Shown here: in pieces, positions 1 through 8,269 of the stretch | How the letters are laid out: each line of letters starts with the position of its first letter | How positions within the stretch are numbered: the first letter of the stretch is position 1 | Assembly: GCA_003017855.1 (NCBI GenBank) | Contig: PYER01000019.1 | Coordinates: forward strand, 1-44,806 | Origin: a filamentous cyanobacterium CCT1 | GTDB lineage: Bacteria > Cyanobacteriota > Cyanobacteriia > Phormidesmidales > Phormidesmidaceae | Direction of reading: 5' to 3' | Length of the DNA stretch: 44,806 nt | Position numbers and translations under genes: made by a program | The notes under the pieces: model-generated | Told to the model about the DNA's origin: nothing | Databases searched by the model: none | Seen by the model: the letters and a program-made list of their open reading frames with translations, nothing else

Positions 1-2
1 AC

Positions 3-896
3 CTTCTCTCAGTCGAACTCGTAACAGCTAATGGCGATGTGATTTGTGCCAGCGAAAACGAGCACCCCGAACTCTTTTGGGCGCTTCACGGTGGGGGTGG
101 TAATTTCGGGGTCGCAACTTCATTCACTCTGCGCTTGTACGAATTGTCGTCGGTAAGTGTGATGTTGCTCATGTGGCCGCCTGAGGCCGGGGTGGATGTG
201 CTTCGCACCTACAGAGACTTTATGGAATCAGCCCCTGACGATATCGGTGGCGGTGCTCTTTTTTTGACTGGTCCTGCGGAGGAATTTGTACCTGAATCCT
301 TAGTGGGGAGTTTAGCCTTCGTCGTGCTTATTACCTATGCTGGGCCACTGCCGGATGCTCGTCAGGTTGCAGCCCCAATGCTGGAACTAGGACATGAGGG
401 AGAGTTTATCTCAGAGATGCCCTATGCCGATCTCCAATGCATGCTCGACGACCCTCCAGGCTACCGTAACTATTGTTCTGTCGAGTACCTTGATACGTTC
501 CCAGACGAAGCCATTGATCGCTTCTGCGCCCATGCAAAGAACATGTTAGTGCCTTCAGCTTCTCAGCATATTCTGTTACATCAAGGAGGGGCATTAGGAC
601 GTGGACGCTCCGACTATCCGCTGCCGTGGCGGCAGGCTCCCTGGCTGATTCATCCCTATGGTTTGTATGAAGATTCAGCTGATGATCAGCGTGTTCGGCA
701 GTGGGCTCACGATATTAGAGCTGACCTTAAGCCTTGGGAAAGTGGGGCTGTCTATTTGAACTTTATAGGCGACGAGGGGCCGGATCGGGTTGTCGCTGGT
801 CTTGGAGGGGAGAACTACACAAGGCTTGCAAACGTCAAAGCCAAATACGACCCCGAAAATGTTTTCCACTTAAACCACAATATCAAGCCAATTTGA
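3..896 (+). CDS. FAD-binding oxidoreductase, berberine-bridge (BBE) type, 5' truncated by window edge
   Basis: The reading frame is open from the first bases of the window, so the true start and most of the FAD-binding domain lie outside it. What is visible begins with the end of the FAD_binding_4 fold: a GDV turn, then ELFWALHGGGGNFGVAT, the conserved glycine-rich stretch of this family. The C-terminus carries the BBE domain signature, NYTRLANVKAKYDPENVFH followed by an NHNI ending. Such enzymes are flavin-linked oxidases or dehydrogenases acting on sugars, alcohols or secondary metabolites; the substrate cannot be read from this part. It is the only metabolic gene in the window and sits at the edge of the mobile region, so it may be host or cargo DNA. 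The call at family level is secure. Confidence 0.9.
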   Translation, partial: LLSVELVTANGDVICASENEHPELFWALHGGGGNFGVATSFTLRLYELSSVSVMLLMWPPEAGVDVLRTYRDFMESAPDDIGGGALFLTGPAEEFVPESLVGSLAFVVLITYAGPLPDARQVAAPMLELGHEGEFISEMPYADLQCMLDDPPGYRNYCSVEYLDTFPDEAIDRFCAHAKNMLVPSASQHILLHQGGALGRGRSDYPLPWRQAPWLIHPYGLYEDSADDQRVRQWAHDIRADLKPWESGAVYLNFIGDEGPDRVVAGLGGENYTRLANVKAKYDPENVFHLNHNIKPI

Positions 897-1031
897 TAAG
901 CGCTGGTCGAAGCCATAATTCGACAGTAGGTGCTGAAGAAGTACTGCATAACACTCTTTGTGTTAGTGGTAACCTAACATCTGCCAATGCCACTGTCTCC
1001 CAACAGCCACGAATGCTCGAACAACAGGCAC

Positions 1032-1060
1032 AAAAAAAGCCGCCTTTTTAAGGGCGGCTT
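1032..1060 (-). terminator. Rho-independent terminator of the minus-strand small-gene cluster
   Basis: An 8-bp perfect stem (AAGCCGCC at 1037-1044 with GGCGGCTT at 1053-1060) is followed, reading the minus strand, by a run of seven T. It lies just after the DUF6876 gene stop and would end the leftward transcript. Confidence 0.85.
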
Positions 1061-1073
1061 GGGAAAGAAAACC

Positions 1074-1526
1074 TCAATACTCGCTTGGAAGGAGCAACAC
1101 TCCATAATCGGAGGTGGTGCGTGGCCCTCGCTCGGATGAGTAGTTCCAGTAATTCGCCATATGCGCAAGGTAGAGCCGAACCTCTCGTAACGGAAAATCC
1201 GTGTACGGAATTCTCTGGGTCACGACTATATCACCTGAGTCTCGTTCGCAAATGGCAACCGCTGATGAATTCTCATTTACCCTAAGCGTCCAAAACTGCA
1301 TTTCAAGAAGTACTGGATCTTTTTTCACCGCAGGCTCTATCTGCCATGAACCAATCAGGTCAAGGAGCCAGTACGCTTGGCCCTGGTTGGCTAGATAATG
1401 GACTCCGTCAGTATAGAGGAATGGGTGGAAGGGGAGGCTGCTTCGCCAGTAACGGGTGGTACCTGTAAACTGACGTAGATCGTTCTCTGTGAGAGTGGTC
1501 TCTTCTTTTTGATTATCCTTTTTCAT
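1074..1526 (-). CDS. DUF6876 family protein
   Basis: A 150-residue soluble protein that I recognise as DUF6876, a family of unknown function common on phages and plasmids. Diagnostic stretches are LRQFTGTTRYWR near the N-terminus, YTDGVHYLANQGQAYWLLD in the middle, and DFPLREVRLYL near the C-terminus with the closing GVLLLPSEY. Length is normal for the family. The start is supported by a good Shine-Dalgarno (AAGGAGAG, six bases before ATG). It is the last gene of a leftward four-gene cluster and has its own downstream terminator. A strong hairpin with a T tract sits immediately before its ribosome binding site. No catalytic motif is apparent. Confidence 0.85.
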   Translation of the reverse strand: MKKDNQKEETTLTENDLRQFTGTTRYWRSSLPFHPFLYTDGVHYLANQGQAYWLLDLIGSWQIEPAVKKDPVLLEMQFWTLRVNENSSAVAICERDSGDIVVTQRIPYTDFPLREVRLYLAHMANYWNYSSERGPRTTSDYGVLLLPSEY

Positions 1527-1539
1527 AAGTGCTCTCCTT

Positions 1540-1594
1540 TTTATAAAAAGAGGGCGAGACAGCCTGCATCACACAGCAGACTGCCTCGCCCTCT
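1540..1594 (-). terminator. Terminator-like hairpin directly upstream of the DUF6876 ribosome binding site
   Basis: On the minus strand AGAGGGCGAG (1594-1585) pairs perfectly with CTCGCCCTCT (1558-1549). An inner imperfect extension (GCAGACTG with CAGCCTGC) lengthens the stem, and TTTTTATAAA follows. The next gene's Shine-Dalgarno begins within about ten bases of the T tract. It is either a terminator for the J-domain gene or an attenuator for DUF6876. Confidence 0.75.
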
Positions 1595-1629
1595 CGGTTA
1601 CTCTTTATTTCTGGGTTGGGTTTATTTTT

Positions 1630-2142
1630 TTAGGCTTCGAGCTTTTTGCGCTTTTCGCTCTCAAACTCGCGGTAGCCGTACTTTATTGCCAGTTCGCTAA
1701 AGTCGCCGACGCTGTGCCGATGGCGGTAAGAACCTGCGTGCCAGTACCATTTCCCCCGCTTGTTGTGCCACCGGAGGCCGTGGGACTTAAGGCTGCCTTT
1801 AACCGGTTTTGTCTCGCCGTCGATCCATATCCAAGTGCCAACGAGCATGACTCGAATGTTGGGCAAGCGTAGGCCAAGGATTTCATCGAGCTTGTCTATG
1901 ACTGCCTGCTCTACTGCTTGGTTGTAGTAATAGGTGTGCTCTCCCTCTCCTCCGGTCGTCTTTTCGGATGTTGTGCCGTGACATTTGCGGAGCGCTTCGT
2001 GGTACTCGCGGTTAAGCACCTTCATTGCCTCAGCGTCACCGCCCCGGTCAGGGTGGAGGTCCATTGCAAGACGGCGGTAGCGAGCTTTTATCTCTTCGAC
2101 GGTGTTGGCACCAACGAAGTAGTTTGTATTGCAGTTATTCAT
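1630..2142 (-). CDS. J-domain (DnaJ-like) protein of plasmid type
   Basis: A 170-residue protein with an N-terminal J domain at about residues 5-55. The segment VEEIKARYRRLAMDLHPDRGG contains the HPD tripeptide that stimulates Hsp70 ATPase. The C-terminal half, with GLRWHNKRGKWYWH near residues 120-135, matches an accessory region often seen in plasmid and phage J proteins. It lacks the Gly/Phe and zinc-finger regions of housekeeping DnaJ, so it is probably a dedicated co-chaperone adapter, perhaps recruiting host DnaK to an element-encoded target (inference). The start is backed by AAAGGAAC upstream of ATG. It lies between two terminator-like hairpins in the leftward cluster. Confidence 0.85.
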   Translation of the reverse strand: MNNCNTNYFVGANTVEEIKARYRRLAMDLHPDRGGDAEAMKVLNREYHEALRKCHGTTSEKTTGGEGEHTYYYNQAVEQAVIDKLDEILGLRLPNIRVMLVGTWIWIDGETKPVKGSLKSHGLRWHNKRGKWYWHAGSYRHRHSVGDFSELAIKYGYREFESEKRKKLEA

Positions 2143-2159
2143 AAAAGTTCCTTTAGGCT

Positions 2160-2210
2160 TAAAAATAGAAACGGGGCATCCACTCCGGTTAAAGAGTGAA
2201 AGCCCCGTTT
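2160..2210 (-). terminator. Terminator-like hairpin upstream of the J-domain gene
   Basis: AAACGGGGC (2169-2177) pairs with GCCCCGTTT (2202-2210), with a nested CACTC/GAGTG pair in the loop. Reading leftward, a CTATTTTTA tract follows. The J-domain gene's ribosome binding site lies directly downstream. Confidence 0.7.
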
Positions 2211-2290
2211 GCGTTTACGTGGTTGGTTTGTGGTGGTAGGTAGTGCGGGAGAAAGACTACGGCCTGTCTCTTTTGCTCCTCCAGCAGATG

Positions 2291-2464
2291 TTAGGTGGTG
2301 CCAATTGCGTGTTCTCTTAAGAACTGAAGCAGAATGAGCAGTGATTCCCCAATGTGGTCCTCAGCGGCAGTTCCTTCACACCGTTCCCATTGGTACTCCT
2401 CCAGGTCGTCTGCGAGGTAGTGAAGAATCCTTTGCAATGCCTCAAACAATTTCGTATCGTTCAT
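2291..2464 (-). CDS. Small 57-residue acidic helical protein, unknown
   Basis: A short open frame that opens MNDTKLFEALQRILHYLADD and ends FLREHAIGTT before TAA. Upstream of the ATG is TATAGGAATCACT, which gives a modest AGGA ribosome binding site. The composition is strongly helical and acidic (DDLEEYQWERCEG), with no signal peptide or membrane segment. I do not recognise the family. Its placement is what supports it: it fills the gap between two neighbours of the leftward cluster and is bracketed by hairpins exactly as they are. It could be a small regulator or antirestriction-like protein, but that is a guess. Confidence 0.6.
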   Translation of the reverse strand: MNDTKLFEALQRILHYLADDLEEYQWERCEGTAAEDHIGESLLILLQFLREHAIGTT

Positions 2465-2477
2465 AGTGATTCCTATA

Positions 2478-2513
2478 AAAAGGAGCTACCAACTGTGGAG
2501 TAGTTGATAGCTC
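2478..2513 (-). terminator. Terminator-like hairpin upstream of the 57-residue gene
   Basis: GAGCTACCAACT (2483-2494) pairs with AGTTGATAGCTC (2502-2513), eleven of twelve positions matched, loop of seven. In leftward reading TTTTTATAGG follows, and the ribosome binding site of the 57-residue gene overlaps the end of this tract. Confidence 0.75.
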
Positions 2514-2519
2514 TTGGAG

Positions 2520-2834
2520 TTATTGTGGGGTTGCTATTCCATTTTTACGTGGGGTAGCAACTTTTTTTGTATCAGCATCAAGAAGCCTTACAAGAAGTCT
2601 CTTCATATCGTCGATATCAGAGTTCATTCGTGTTGAGCGTTCTGTCAGCGAGTCAATGCGTCTTTCAATACCTCGTAGGTTTCTTCCGGGGAACGCGCTT
2701 CGAGCAATGCTACGAAAGCGTCGGGACCACCGAGAAAACCAGTGTGGCATAAACCACCGAAGTACTATTCCAACAATCATCCCAGCTCCAAAAATAAGAG
2801 TCCGGTGTACGATCGTTGCTGTTTCTATTTCCAT
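2520..2834 (-). CDS. Small membrane-anchored coiled-coil protein, unknown
   Basis: An N-terminal hydrophobic helix (IVHRTLIFGAGMIVGIVLRW) is followed by an arginine-rich stretch and then a predicted coiled coil (IERRIDSLTERSTRMNSDID) up to about residue 85. This gives a single-pass inner-membrane protein with a cytoplasmic helical tail. I chose the ATG at 2834 because GGAGAG lies a few bases before it; an in-frame ATG four codons upstream (2846) has no such site. It is the first gene of the leftward cluster, which probably starts from a promoter in 2835-3145. The family is not recognised; it resembles the small anchored proteins common on plasmids. Confidence 0.6.
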   Translation of the reverse strand: MEIETATIVHRTLIFGAGMIVGIVLRWFMPHWFSRWSRRFRSIARSAFPGRNLRGIERRIDSLTERSTRMNSDIDDMKRLLVRLLDADTKKVATPRKNGIATPQ

Positions 2835-3145
2835 CTTTCTCTCCATTAAAACGGAATCCTGACCACATCCTTGTGGAACAAAGACCCCGACTGTTTTCCT
2901 TCACCTCCATGCGAAGAAACTTCTTTTGAAACCAAAACGTGAACCAGTTGGGTGAGTTCCTCAGGAGAAACCCTGGGAATTGCCGAGAGGAATATCTAAT
3001 CGGAAACAAGGCAAGTGATGCTTTTTGGAAACGGATTCCTCTCAAATGATGCAATCGATAGCGAGGCAAAAATAAGCATCACGGAAATGTATTTATTCTA
3101 GCAGCGAGCGTTAGGATCGTGGGGAATTGCCACAACGTTTTGTAC
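2835..3145. other. Intergenic region between divergent small-gene cluster and relaxase
   Basis: About 310 bases that should carry promoters for both the leftward cluster and the rightward relaxase gene. I see no convincing -35/-10 pair. A short CCACA/TGTGG hairpin lies at about 2862-2875. A 119-residue reading frame overlapping this stretch on the minus strand has no family resemblance and overlaps the real gene at 2520-2834. Confidence 0.4.
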
Positions 3146-5689
3146 ATGCTTTCAATTGCAAAGATGGGGCGCAAAAGTAAGTACTACTATGTAAACCTCG
3201 CACAATCTTCCTACGAGGCATCGAGTGCGTTGCCTGGAGAACCCCCAGCAGTGTGGGGAGGCGACGGGGCGAGGCAACTGGGTCTAACCGGAGCAGTAAA
3301 TCGGGCAGAGTTTTTTGCGTTGTTCGATGGGTTTTCGCCTGACGAGGATGAAACAAAGCTTGTTGAGAATGCTGGAGGTAAGCGGCGTGTGCCGGGGTGG
3401 GATCTGGTCTTCACACCGCCAAAGAGTGTTTCGATACTATGGGCCGTTGTGGATTCGGCCTACCGTGCTGCTGTAGAACGTCTCCACCACCGGGCGGTTG
3501 AAGCTGCGATCGCATACCTTGAAAGCCACTCACGGCTACTCACCCACGATGCGCCTCCGGCGGGGCTCGTGGTTGCCTATTTTGAGCATGGATCAAATAG
3601 AGCAGAGGAGCCAAACCTCCACACCCATGCGCTGGTGCTAAACGATGGAGTGACCAAAGACGGAGTGACCGGCCCAATCGACTCGCGGGTGCTCTATAGG
3701 CACAAGATGGCAGCAGGAGCTCTCTACCGTAGTGAGTTAGCGGCGCTCCTTCAGACAGAACTCGGTCTTGATCTGGTGCGTTGTAAGAGTTGGTTTGAGC
3801 TAGCGGGGTTTTCTCGCACCGAAGGGCGATACCAGACGCTTATGAACCTGTGGTCGAGCCGTCGTGCGGCAATTGAGGCAATGGCTCCGTCTACCGCTGC
3901 CGAGGCCCAGGCCGCTGCCTATATGACCCGCCAAAAGAAGGGCTATATCCCGCCACGGGATGAGCTATTTCAGGCATGGCAAGAGATCGCGGCCCAGCAC
4001 GGATTAAGTGAGCGCAGAGCAAGGAGGTTTATTCTTCCTGAGGGGAGGGAGCAGAAGATTACCCTGTGGCAGCGGTTTCAAGAGTGGCGCACGCTCCGGG
4101 AGGCTAGGCGTATGGTGGTTCTCCACCAAAGTCACTTTAGCCGCCGCGACCTAGTCGTTGCGATCGCCGTAGCCGCCCAGGCCCGAGGATTAAACAGCGT
4201 CGATGTCTTACGGCTCACTGATACTTGCCTGAGACACCGGCAGGTGATGTCTATCGGGGTAGTTAAAGACGAAGAGCGCTTTACCTTCAAGCGGCTCTAT
4301 CGTCTGGAGCAGTCGCTACTCTCCCAGGCCACCAAGTTGGCTATGACTCCTGGAATGCGCGTGTCGCACCGCCAAGTGGAACGAGCTGGAACAGGTGAGA
4401 AGCTGAGTCCGGAACAGCGGCGAGCCCTCCACACGTTAACGGAAGGAGGGAAACTCAAGGTGCTTAGTGGCATCTCCGGCACCGGGAAAACCCGCACGCT
4501 CATTGCAGCAGCCAAGGCATACCGGAATAGCGGCTACACCGTAATTGCGGTATCGCCATCGAGACAAGGAGCGGAGCACCTAAGGGAATCCGGGCTGGAA
4601 TCACAGGGGGTACTATCAAAGCTGCTTTATGGAGAAGTGGAGCGAAGCATCACCCTGTACAAGTTGTTCCACGAAATTGATCGGGCACGAGAAGGGAGGC
4701 AACGCTATGGGAGTCGCGCCTATACAAAGGATCCACTCTCGCGAAAAACGGTGGTTATAGCCGATAAGGCGCAGGCACTGAGTGCCGCTCAAATGCTTCG
4801 GCTGGTAAAAGAGGTAAGCCGTGCTGGTGGGAAGCTCATTGTTAGCGGCGACGTCAAAGCCCCCCAAGCGTTTGAGCACAGTGGTGCCTTTAAAGCCCTG
4901 GCAAAAGAGATTTCATCCTCGGTTACCCTCACTGAAGTCAAGCGGCAGGAGACTTCTCCATCAAGAGATTTGGTGGAGGCTATTGGGGCTCGAAATACTA
5001 GGGGGGTAGCTCACCTGCTCCGAGACGAAAACATTCTTCGCCTTTCAGAGACGAAGGAGGAGGCACAGGCGAAGCTCATTTCTGATTGGTTGACGCAAGC
5101 AATCGCCTCCCCCAAAGACAACCTCATCATTGTTGATACCAAGGAAGAGGCAGCGCCGTTAAACGCTATGGCCCAGGCAGCACTTCGCCAGGCAGGAGCG
5201 CTGTCGGATACGGCGATAAAGACAAAAGCTGGACACTTTCGGGTAGGCGATCGCGTGATGTTCCACGAGACATCCCCCACCTACGGGGTTACGAAGGGAA
5301 ACATGGGTTCCATTGAGCGCCTAGAGTCGCTCACCAAAGTAGCCGTCATTCGGCTCGATAGTGGCAAAACCAGGCTGCTAAATCTTAGACACTACAAAGC
5401 TCTTTCGCTTGCCTATGCGGTTACCTCAGGTGAGGCAAAGTATAAGGAGGTGCGCCACGGGTTTGTGCTCACACAGGGACGGGGACAGGATGTTGCTCTC
5501 ACGCAAGTTTCCCGCACAAAAGCAGCAACTCGAATTTACTCCTATGCACCGGGAGAGAAGGATGATGCGGACACTGTGAAATGGGAACTTGGGCGCAAAA
5601 TGGTGTATCAGAAGGATAAAGAGCTCGCGATAATTGCTGAGAGGGAGGCCAAGAATGAGTTGTTGAGTCGAGAACGAAGACACTTGTAG
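3146..5689 (+). CDS. trwC: MOBF (TrwC/TraI-type) conjugative relaxase with C-terminal RecD-like helicase domain
   Basis: An 847-residue relaxase. The family start MLSIAK is at 3146; a GTG at 3119 would add nine residues and has a weak AGGA, so it is the alternative. Tyr13-15 and Tyr23 match the paired active-site tyrosines, and His148, His159 and His161 (motif NLHTHALVLN) form the metal-binding triad, spaced as in TrwC. The protein nicks oriT, stays covalently attached and pilots the strand. The helicase half has Walker A GISGTGKT near residue 441. The expected DEAQ Walker B reads ADKAQAL near 535, with Lys in place of the catalytic Glu, and the usual HKSQG motif is not recognisable near residue 755. 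Helicase activity is therefore doubtful. It lies apart from the other mobilization genes, across the kinase module. Confidence 0.93.
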   Translation: MLSIAKMGRKSKYYYVNLAQSSYEASSALPGEPPAVWGGDGARQLGLTGAVNRAEFFALFDGFSPDEDETKLVENAGGKRRVPGWDLVFTPPKSVSILWAVVDSAYRAAVERLHHRAVEAAIAYLESHSRLLTHDAPPAGLVVAYFEHGSNRAEEPNLHTHALVLNDGVTKDGVTGPIDSRVLYRHKMAAGALYRSELAALLQTELGLDLVRCKSWFELAGFSRTEGRYQTLMNLWSSRRAAIEAMAPSTAAEAQAAAYMTRQKKGYIPPRDELFQAWQEIAAQHGLSERRARRFILPEGREQKITLWQRFQEWRTLREARRMVVLHQSHFSRRDLVVAIAVAAQARGLNSVDVLRLTDTCLRHRQVMSIGVVKDEERFTFKRLYRLEQSLLSQATKLAMTPGMRVSHRQVERAGTGEKLSPEQRRALHTLTEGGKLKVLSGISGTGKTRTLIAAAKAYRNSGYTVIAVSPSRQGAEHLRESGLESQGVLSKLLYGEVERSITLYKLFHEIDRAREGRQRYGSRAYTKDPLSRKTVVIADKAQALSAAQMLRLVKEVSRAGGKLIVSGDVKAPQAFEHSGAFKALAKEISSSVTLTEVKRQETSPSRDLVEAIGARNTRGVAHLLRDENILRLSETKEEAQAKLISDWLTQAIASPKDNLIIVDTKEEAAPLNAMAQAALRQAGALSDTAIKTKAGHFRVGDRVMFHETSPTYGVTKGNMGSIERLESLTKVAVIRLDSGKTRLLNLRHYKALSLAYAVTSGEAKYKEVRHGFVLTQGRGQDVALTQVSRTKAATRIYSYAPGEKDDADTVKWELGRKMVYQKDKELAIIAEREAKNELLSRERRHL

Positions 5690-5905
5690 GATGATGTGAA
5701 ACTGTAGCCATATCCAGAGGCTTTACTACGTTACAGCTTCAAATCTTATGAGAGGCGAAAACTATTTTTATTTTCCAAAAGGCAATGATGAAGAGCTATT
5801 TCCGATTCTATTCAGCACGAACCAAGCAACAATGCTCAATATTGCTTTCAGGCAGGAATTAGCGCATCAGTTGCATAATTTGATCAACACATTCACCTGC
5901 GGCTA

Positions 5906-6937
5906 CTAGCTCCTAGACCTACTCCACCATTGGCTGAGTCGCCTCCAAAGACTAGCGCAAAGATTTAAGGTTTTAAGGACGATCTCATTTACTGTCGAGA
6001 CACCCCTAGGTCGGAGTTTCTCCTTCAGATCTTCAAAATCTTCAAGCATCTCCCGATCCGTTTGATATCGCTTGTCTGCTTCGGGCTGCAAACATTGCTG
6101 AATTATGCGATCGATTAGCCGCCACGCTTCAGCAGGTGTCTTATCATTTCTTGGTTTGAGGCTACTGGGGCTTCTGTAAAAAGATTGAGTCGCAGGACTT
6201 ACCATACCCCCATAATTGTCGTAGGGCACTTCTAGGGTTAGTAGCCTATAAAAAAGGACGCCTAGACTAAATTGATCGTTTCTAAAATCGACAAATGGTG
6301 TATCGCTGTTCAACTCGGGTGCGACATATTTACAATCATTGCCGTCTCCTTTTTCCCTTCGCACTGTGTACTCTACTAACCATGCGCTACCGAAATCGAT
6401 CATGACCAATCGAGTAGGATTGCGTTGGAGAATAAGGTTATTGGGATTGAGATCCCCATGAACTAAGTTGATGGCATGAAGATGCATCAAACCATGAGCC
6501 AAACCACGAATAAGTTTGCAGACCTCGAGAACACTTGGACAGTAGCCATATTCTTTCTTTATCCGCGCTAGATAGCGCTCTAGTGTTTCTCCATCTATCC
6601 AAGGCGTGACAAGGTAGATTTTGGCTCCAACAGGATGGTAGCTAATAATTGCAGGTAAATTAGTGTTCGATTGAGTAAGACGTTTGAGTTTCTCCACTAA
6701 GCCAGGTGTCTGAATCTTTGTCGATAAGTTTTGCCGATCAATTTCAATTACACATCGCATATCTCCCTGCGGACCAGCATCTCTATCAAAAACCATGTAA
6801 CGTCTTCGTTGGCTTGATAAAGACTTGATAACGAGAAACTTTTTTCTATTAAGAATTAGGACGTGCTCTGACTGGAAAGAACGTCCCCTCCATCGGATCG
6901 GACGAGGCTTGGAGAGCGGTCGAAAGACTTCAGCCAT
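5906..6937 (-). CDS. Ser/Thr protein kinase-like protein (HGD/DFG type)
   Basis: A 343-residue protein with a recognisable kinase C-lobe. It has the catalytic loop VHGDLNPNN (Asp162, Asn167), DFGSAW at 181, YVAPEL, and DQFSLGVLFYRLL in place of DVYSLG. The HRD arginine is Gly. The N-lobe is atypical: VFDRDAGPQGDMR at about 49-61 stands where a Gly-loop would be, and the VAIK lysine is not visible (CVIEID instead). I recall a bacterial kinase family with a GPGGD-like element in this position. No membrane segment is seen; the tail ends in basic and tryptophan residues. It is the last gene of a leftward trio with a Cas4-like protein and a second kinase, gaps 108 and 147 bases. Its target is unknown; signalling within a defence module is an inference. 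Confidence 0.85.
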   Translation of the reverse strand: MAEVFRPLSKPRPIRWRGRSFQSEHVLILNRKKFLVIKSLSSQRRRYMVFDRDAGPQGDMRCVIEIDRQNLSTKIQTPGLVEKLKRLTQSNTNLPAIISYHPVGAKIYLVTPWIDGETLERYLARIKKEYGYCPSVLEVCKLIRGLAHGLMHLHAINLVHGDLNPNNLILQRNPTRLVMIDFGSAWLVEYTVRREKGDGNDCKYVAPELNSDTPFVDFRNDQFSLGVLFYRLLTLEVPYDNYGGMVSPATQSFYRSPSSLKPRNDKTPAEAWRLIDRIIQQCLQPEADKRYQTDREMLEDFEDLKEKLRPRGVSTVNEIVLKTLNLCASLWRRLSQWWSRSRS

Positions 6938-7045
6938 TTGTATGTAGTGACTTATAGAATTCAGGAGCCAGGACTATCTATCTGCTTAATTGAGGAGGGA
7001 TGAGAGTGAGATTATCAAACTCAGAGATAGAGTAAGAAACAATCT

Positions 7046-8122
7046 TCAATACTTGATGAGCCTCTTTGCAAAAGCTTTCTGATGGGGAGGGATCCATTGG
7101 AAGCGATCGCCACATTCGCTGTGGTAGGCACGACCATCGTCACCAAAGGCTAGGTGAGGTGAGGTGTTTAAGCGCCCAGGCCGATTGTCTGATTCTCCTG
7201 GCCTATATGTGAATGGTTTTCCGAGAGGACAACTGCTACAAATTGTCCCTGTAGAAGGTGGTGACGGATCTCGCTCCCACCTCTGTTTGCCTTTGATGAC
7301 CTGACGAGCTTCTCGTAGTCCCTTGTGAAAAGCCGAGCGCGAACCCTGATTATTAGCTATGGCGATACCGTCGTAGCTATTCCCAAAGAGGATAATCCCG
7401 TAGGGGCTGCTGCCTCCTTCAGCCTTTTCGATTAAGCGACAGTAGGCTGCCATTCGGGCGTAGTGCTGTCCCCGGATCTTAGCTTGGTTTTCCGCTTCTC
7501 CACGTCTTCGCCAGACAGGGATTCTCAGTGAGCCTTTTCGCAAAACCCGCCAGGGTTTCCCAGCAACCCGCCAAGAATGATCTTTGAGCGTATCGCGGTA
7601 TGGTACAGAGTCAAAACCGGCAGCAAGGAGGCTCCACCAGTTGATCGCTGTATTATCTACAGACTGTGGATCCGGCTCTCTTGGAAGCGCTTTTCGTGCC
7701 ATATCCCTCAACTTTCCAAAGTACGAAATTCGTGGATAGGCATTGAAGGTACCGAAAATAAGGATGAGAGCGGGAATTACTAAAGCCAAAAGCCAAGCCT
7801 GTAATGCTCCTGTTAGGAGGAGGAGTAGGAATGACACAAGGGCTGTGCCTCCAGCAAGTTTAGGAAGTCTGCGTAGGTCATTGAGTGCCTTTTCAAGAGA
7901 TTCCTCAATCGGTCTGAGGCTGTAGTAGGGCCGGTAAGTCAGTTGGGCCTTCTGCTGCCCTTGAAGTTCTCTGTCGTCATTATCATCATCTTCTTGCTTC
8001 GTCTCGAAGGTGATAAGCCCGGCTCGGGGACAGAAGATAAATTCAGTCAAGACGTGGACCCCTACCCATGGAGTATGAGATTGGGCCTGAAGGCTTTGAA
8101 TGTTCCTACCTGAATTTGTCAT
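7046..8122 (-). CDS. Membrane-anchored Cas4/Dna2-like PD-(D/E)XK protein with degenerate active site
   Basis: A 358-residue protein. TEFIFCPRAGL at 27-35 supplies an N-terminal Cys31. Cys295 and Cys298 (TICSSCPLG) and Cys337 (HSECGDRF) complete the four-cysteine Fe-S arrangement of Cas4. Between these are two hydrophobic helices at about 92-126, a GKPWRVLRKGSLRIPVWRR segment at 188-206, and QHYARMAAYCRL with the family Q-x(7)-Y (Gln219, Tyr227). Relatives read GxPD...IPVExK at the central segment. Here Asp, Glu and Lys appear replaced by Trp191, Trp204 and Arg206, so the nuclease is probably inactive. Middle gene of the leftward kinase trio. A role as a membrane sensor or scaffold is inference. 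Confidence 0.7.
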   Translation of the reverse strand: MTNSGRNIQSLQAQSHTPWVGVHVLTEFIFCPRAGLITFETKQEDDDNDDRELQGQQKAQLTYRPYYSLRPIEESLEKALNDLRRLPKLAGGTALVSFLLLLLTGALQAWLLALVIPALILIFGTFNAYPRISYFGKLRDMARKALPREPDPQSVDNTAINWWSLLAAGFDSVPYRDTLKDHSWRVAGKPWRVLRKGSLRIPVWRRRGEAENQAKIRGQHYARMAAYCRLIEKAEGGSSPYGIILFGNSYDGIAIANNQGSRSAFHKGLREARQVIKGKQRWERDPSPPSTGTICSSCPLGKPFTYRPGESDNRPGRLNTSPHLAFGDDGRAYHSECGDRFQWIPPHQKAFAKRLIKY

Positions 8123-8269
8123 CTCGATGTCTCATTTCTTATGGTTTGGATTCATCGATGGGAATGATCAAGTTCATCATTCTCTTGTAACTAATTACTC
8201 TTCTCCCCATGCCGGATCAGAGAAGATTTGGAGAAGAATCTTTGCAACTTAGTGGAGATTTGGTGAAGG

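Noticed and set aside
2710-3069. A 119-residue minus-strand reading frame upstream of the small-gene cluster
   Set aside because: It overlaps the better supported membrane/coiled-coil gene in another frame, has no ribosome binding site and no natural-looking composition.
5748-5909. A 53-residue plus-strand frame (starts MRGENYFYFPKGND) between the relaxase and kinase genes
   Set aside because: The composition is plausible, but there is no ribosome binding site, it overlaps the kinase stop by four bases, and no family is recognised. Left unannotated.
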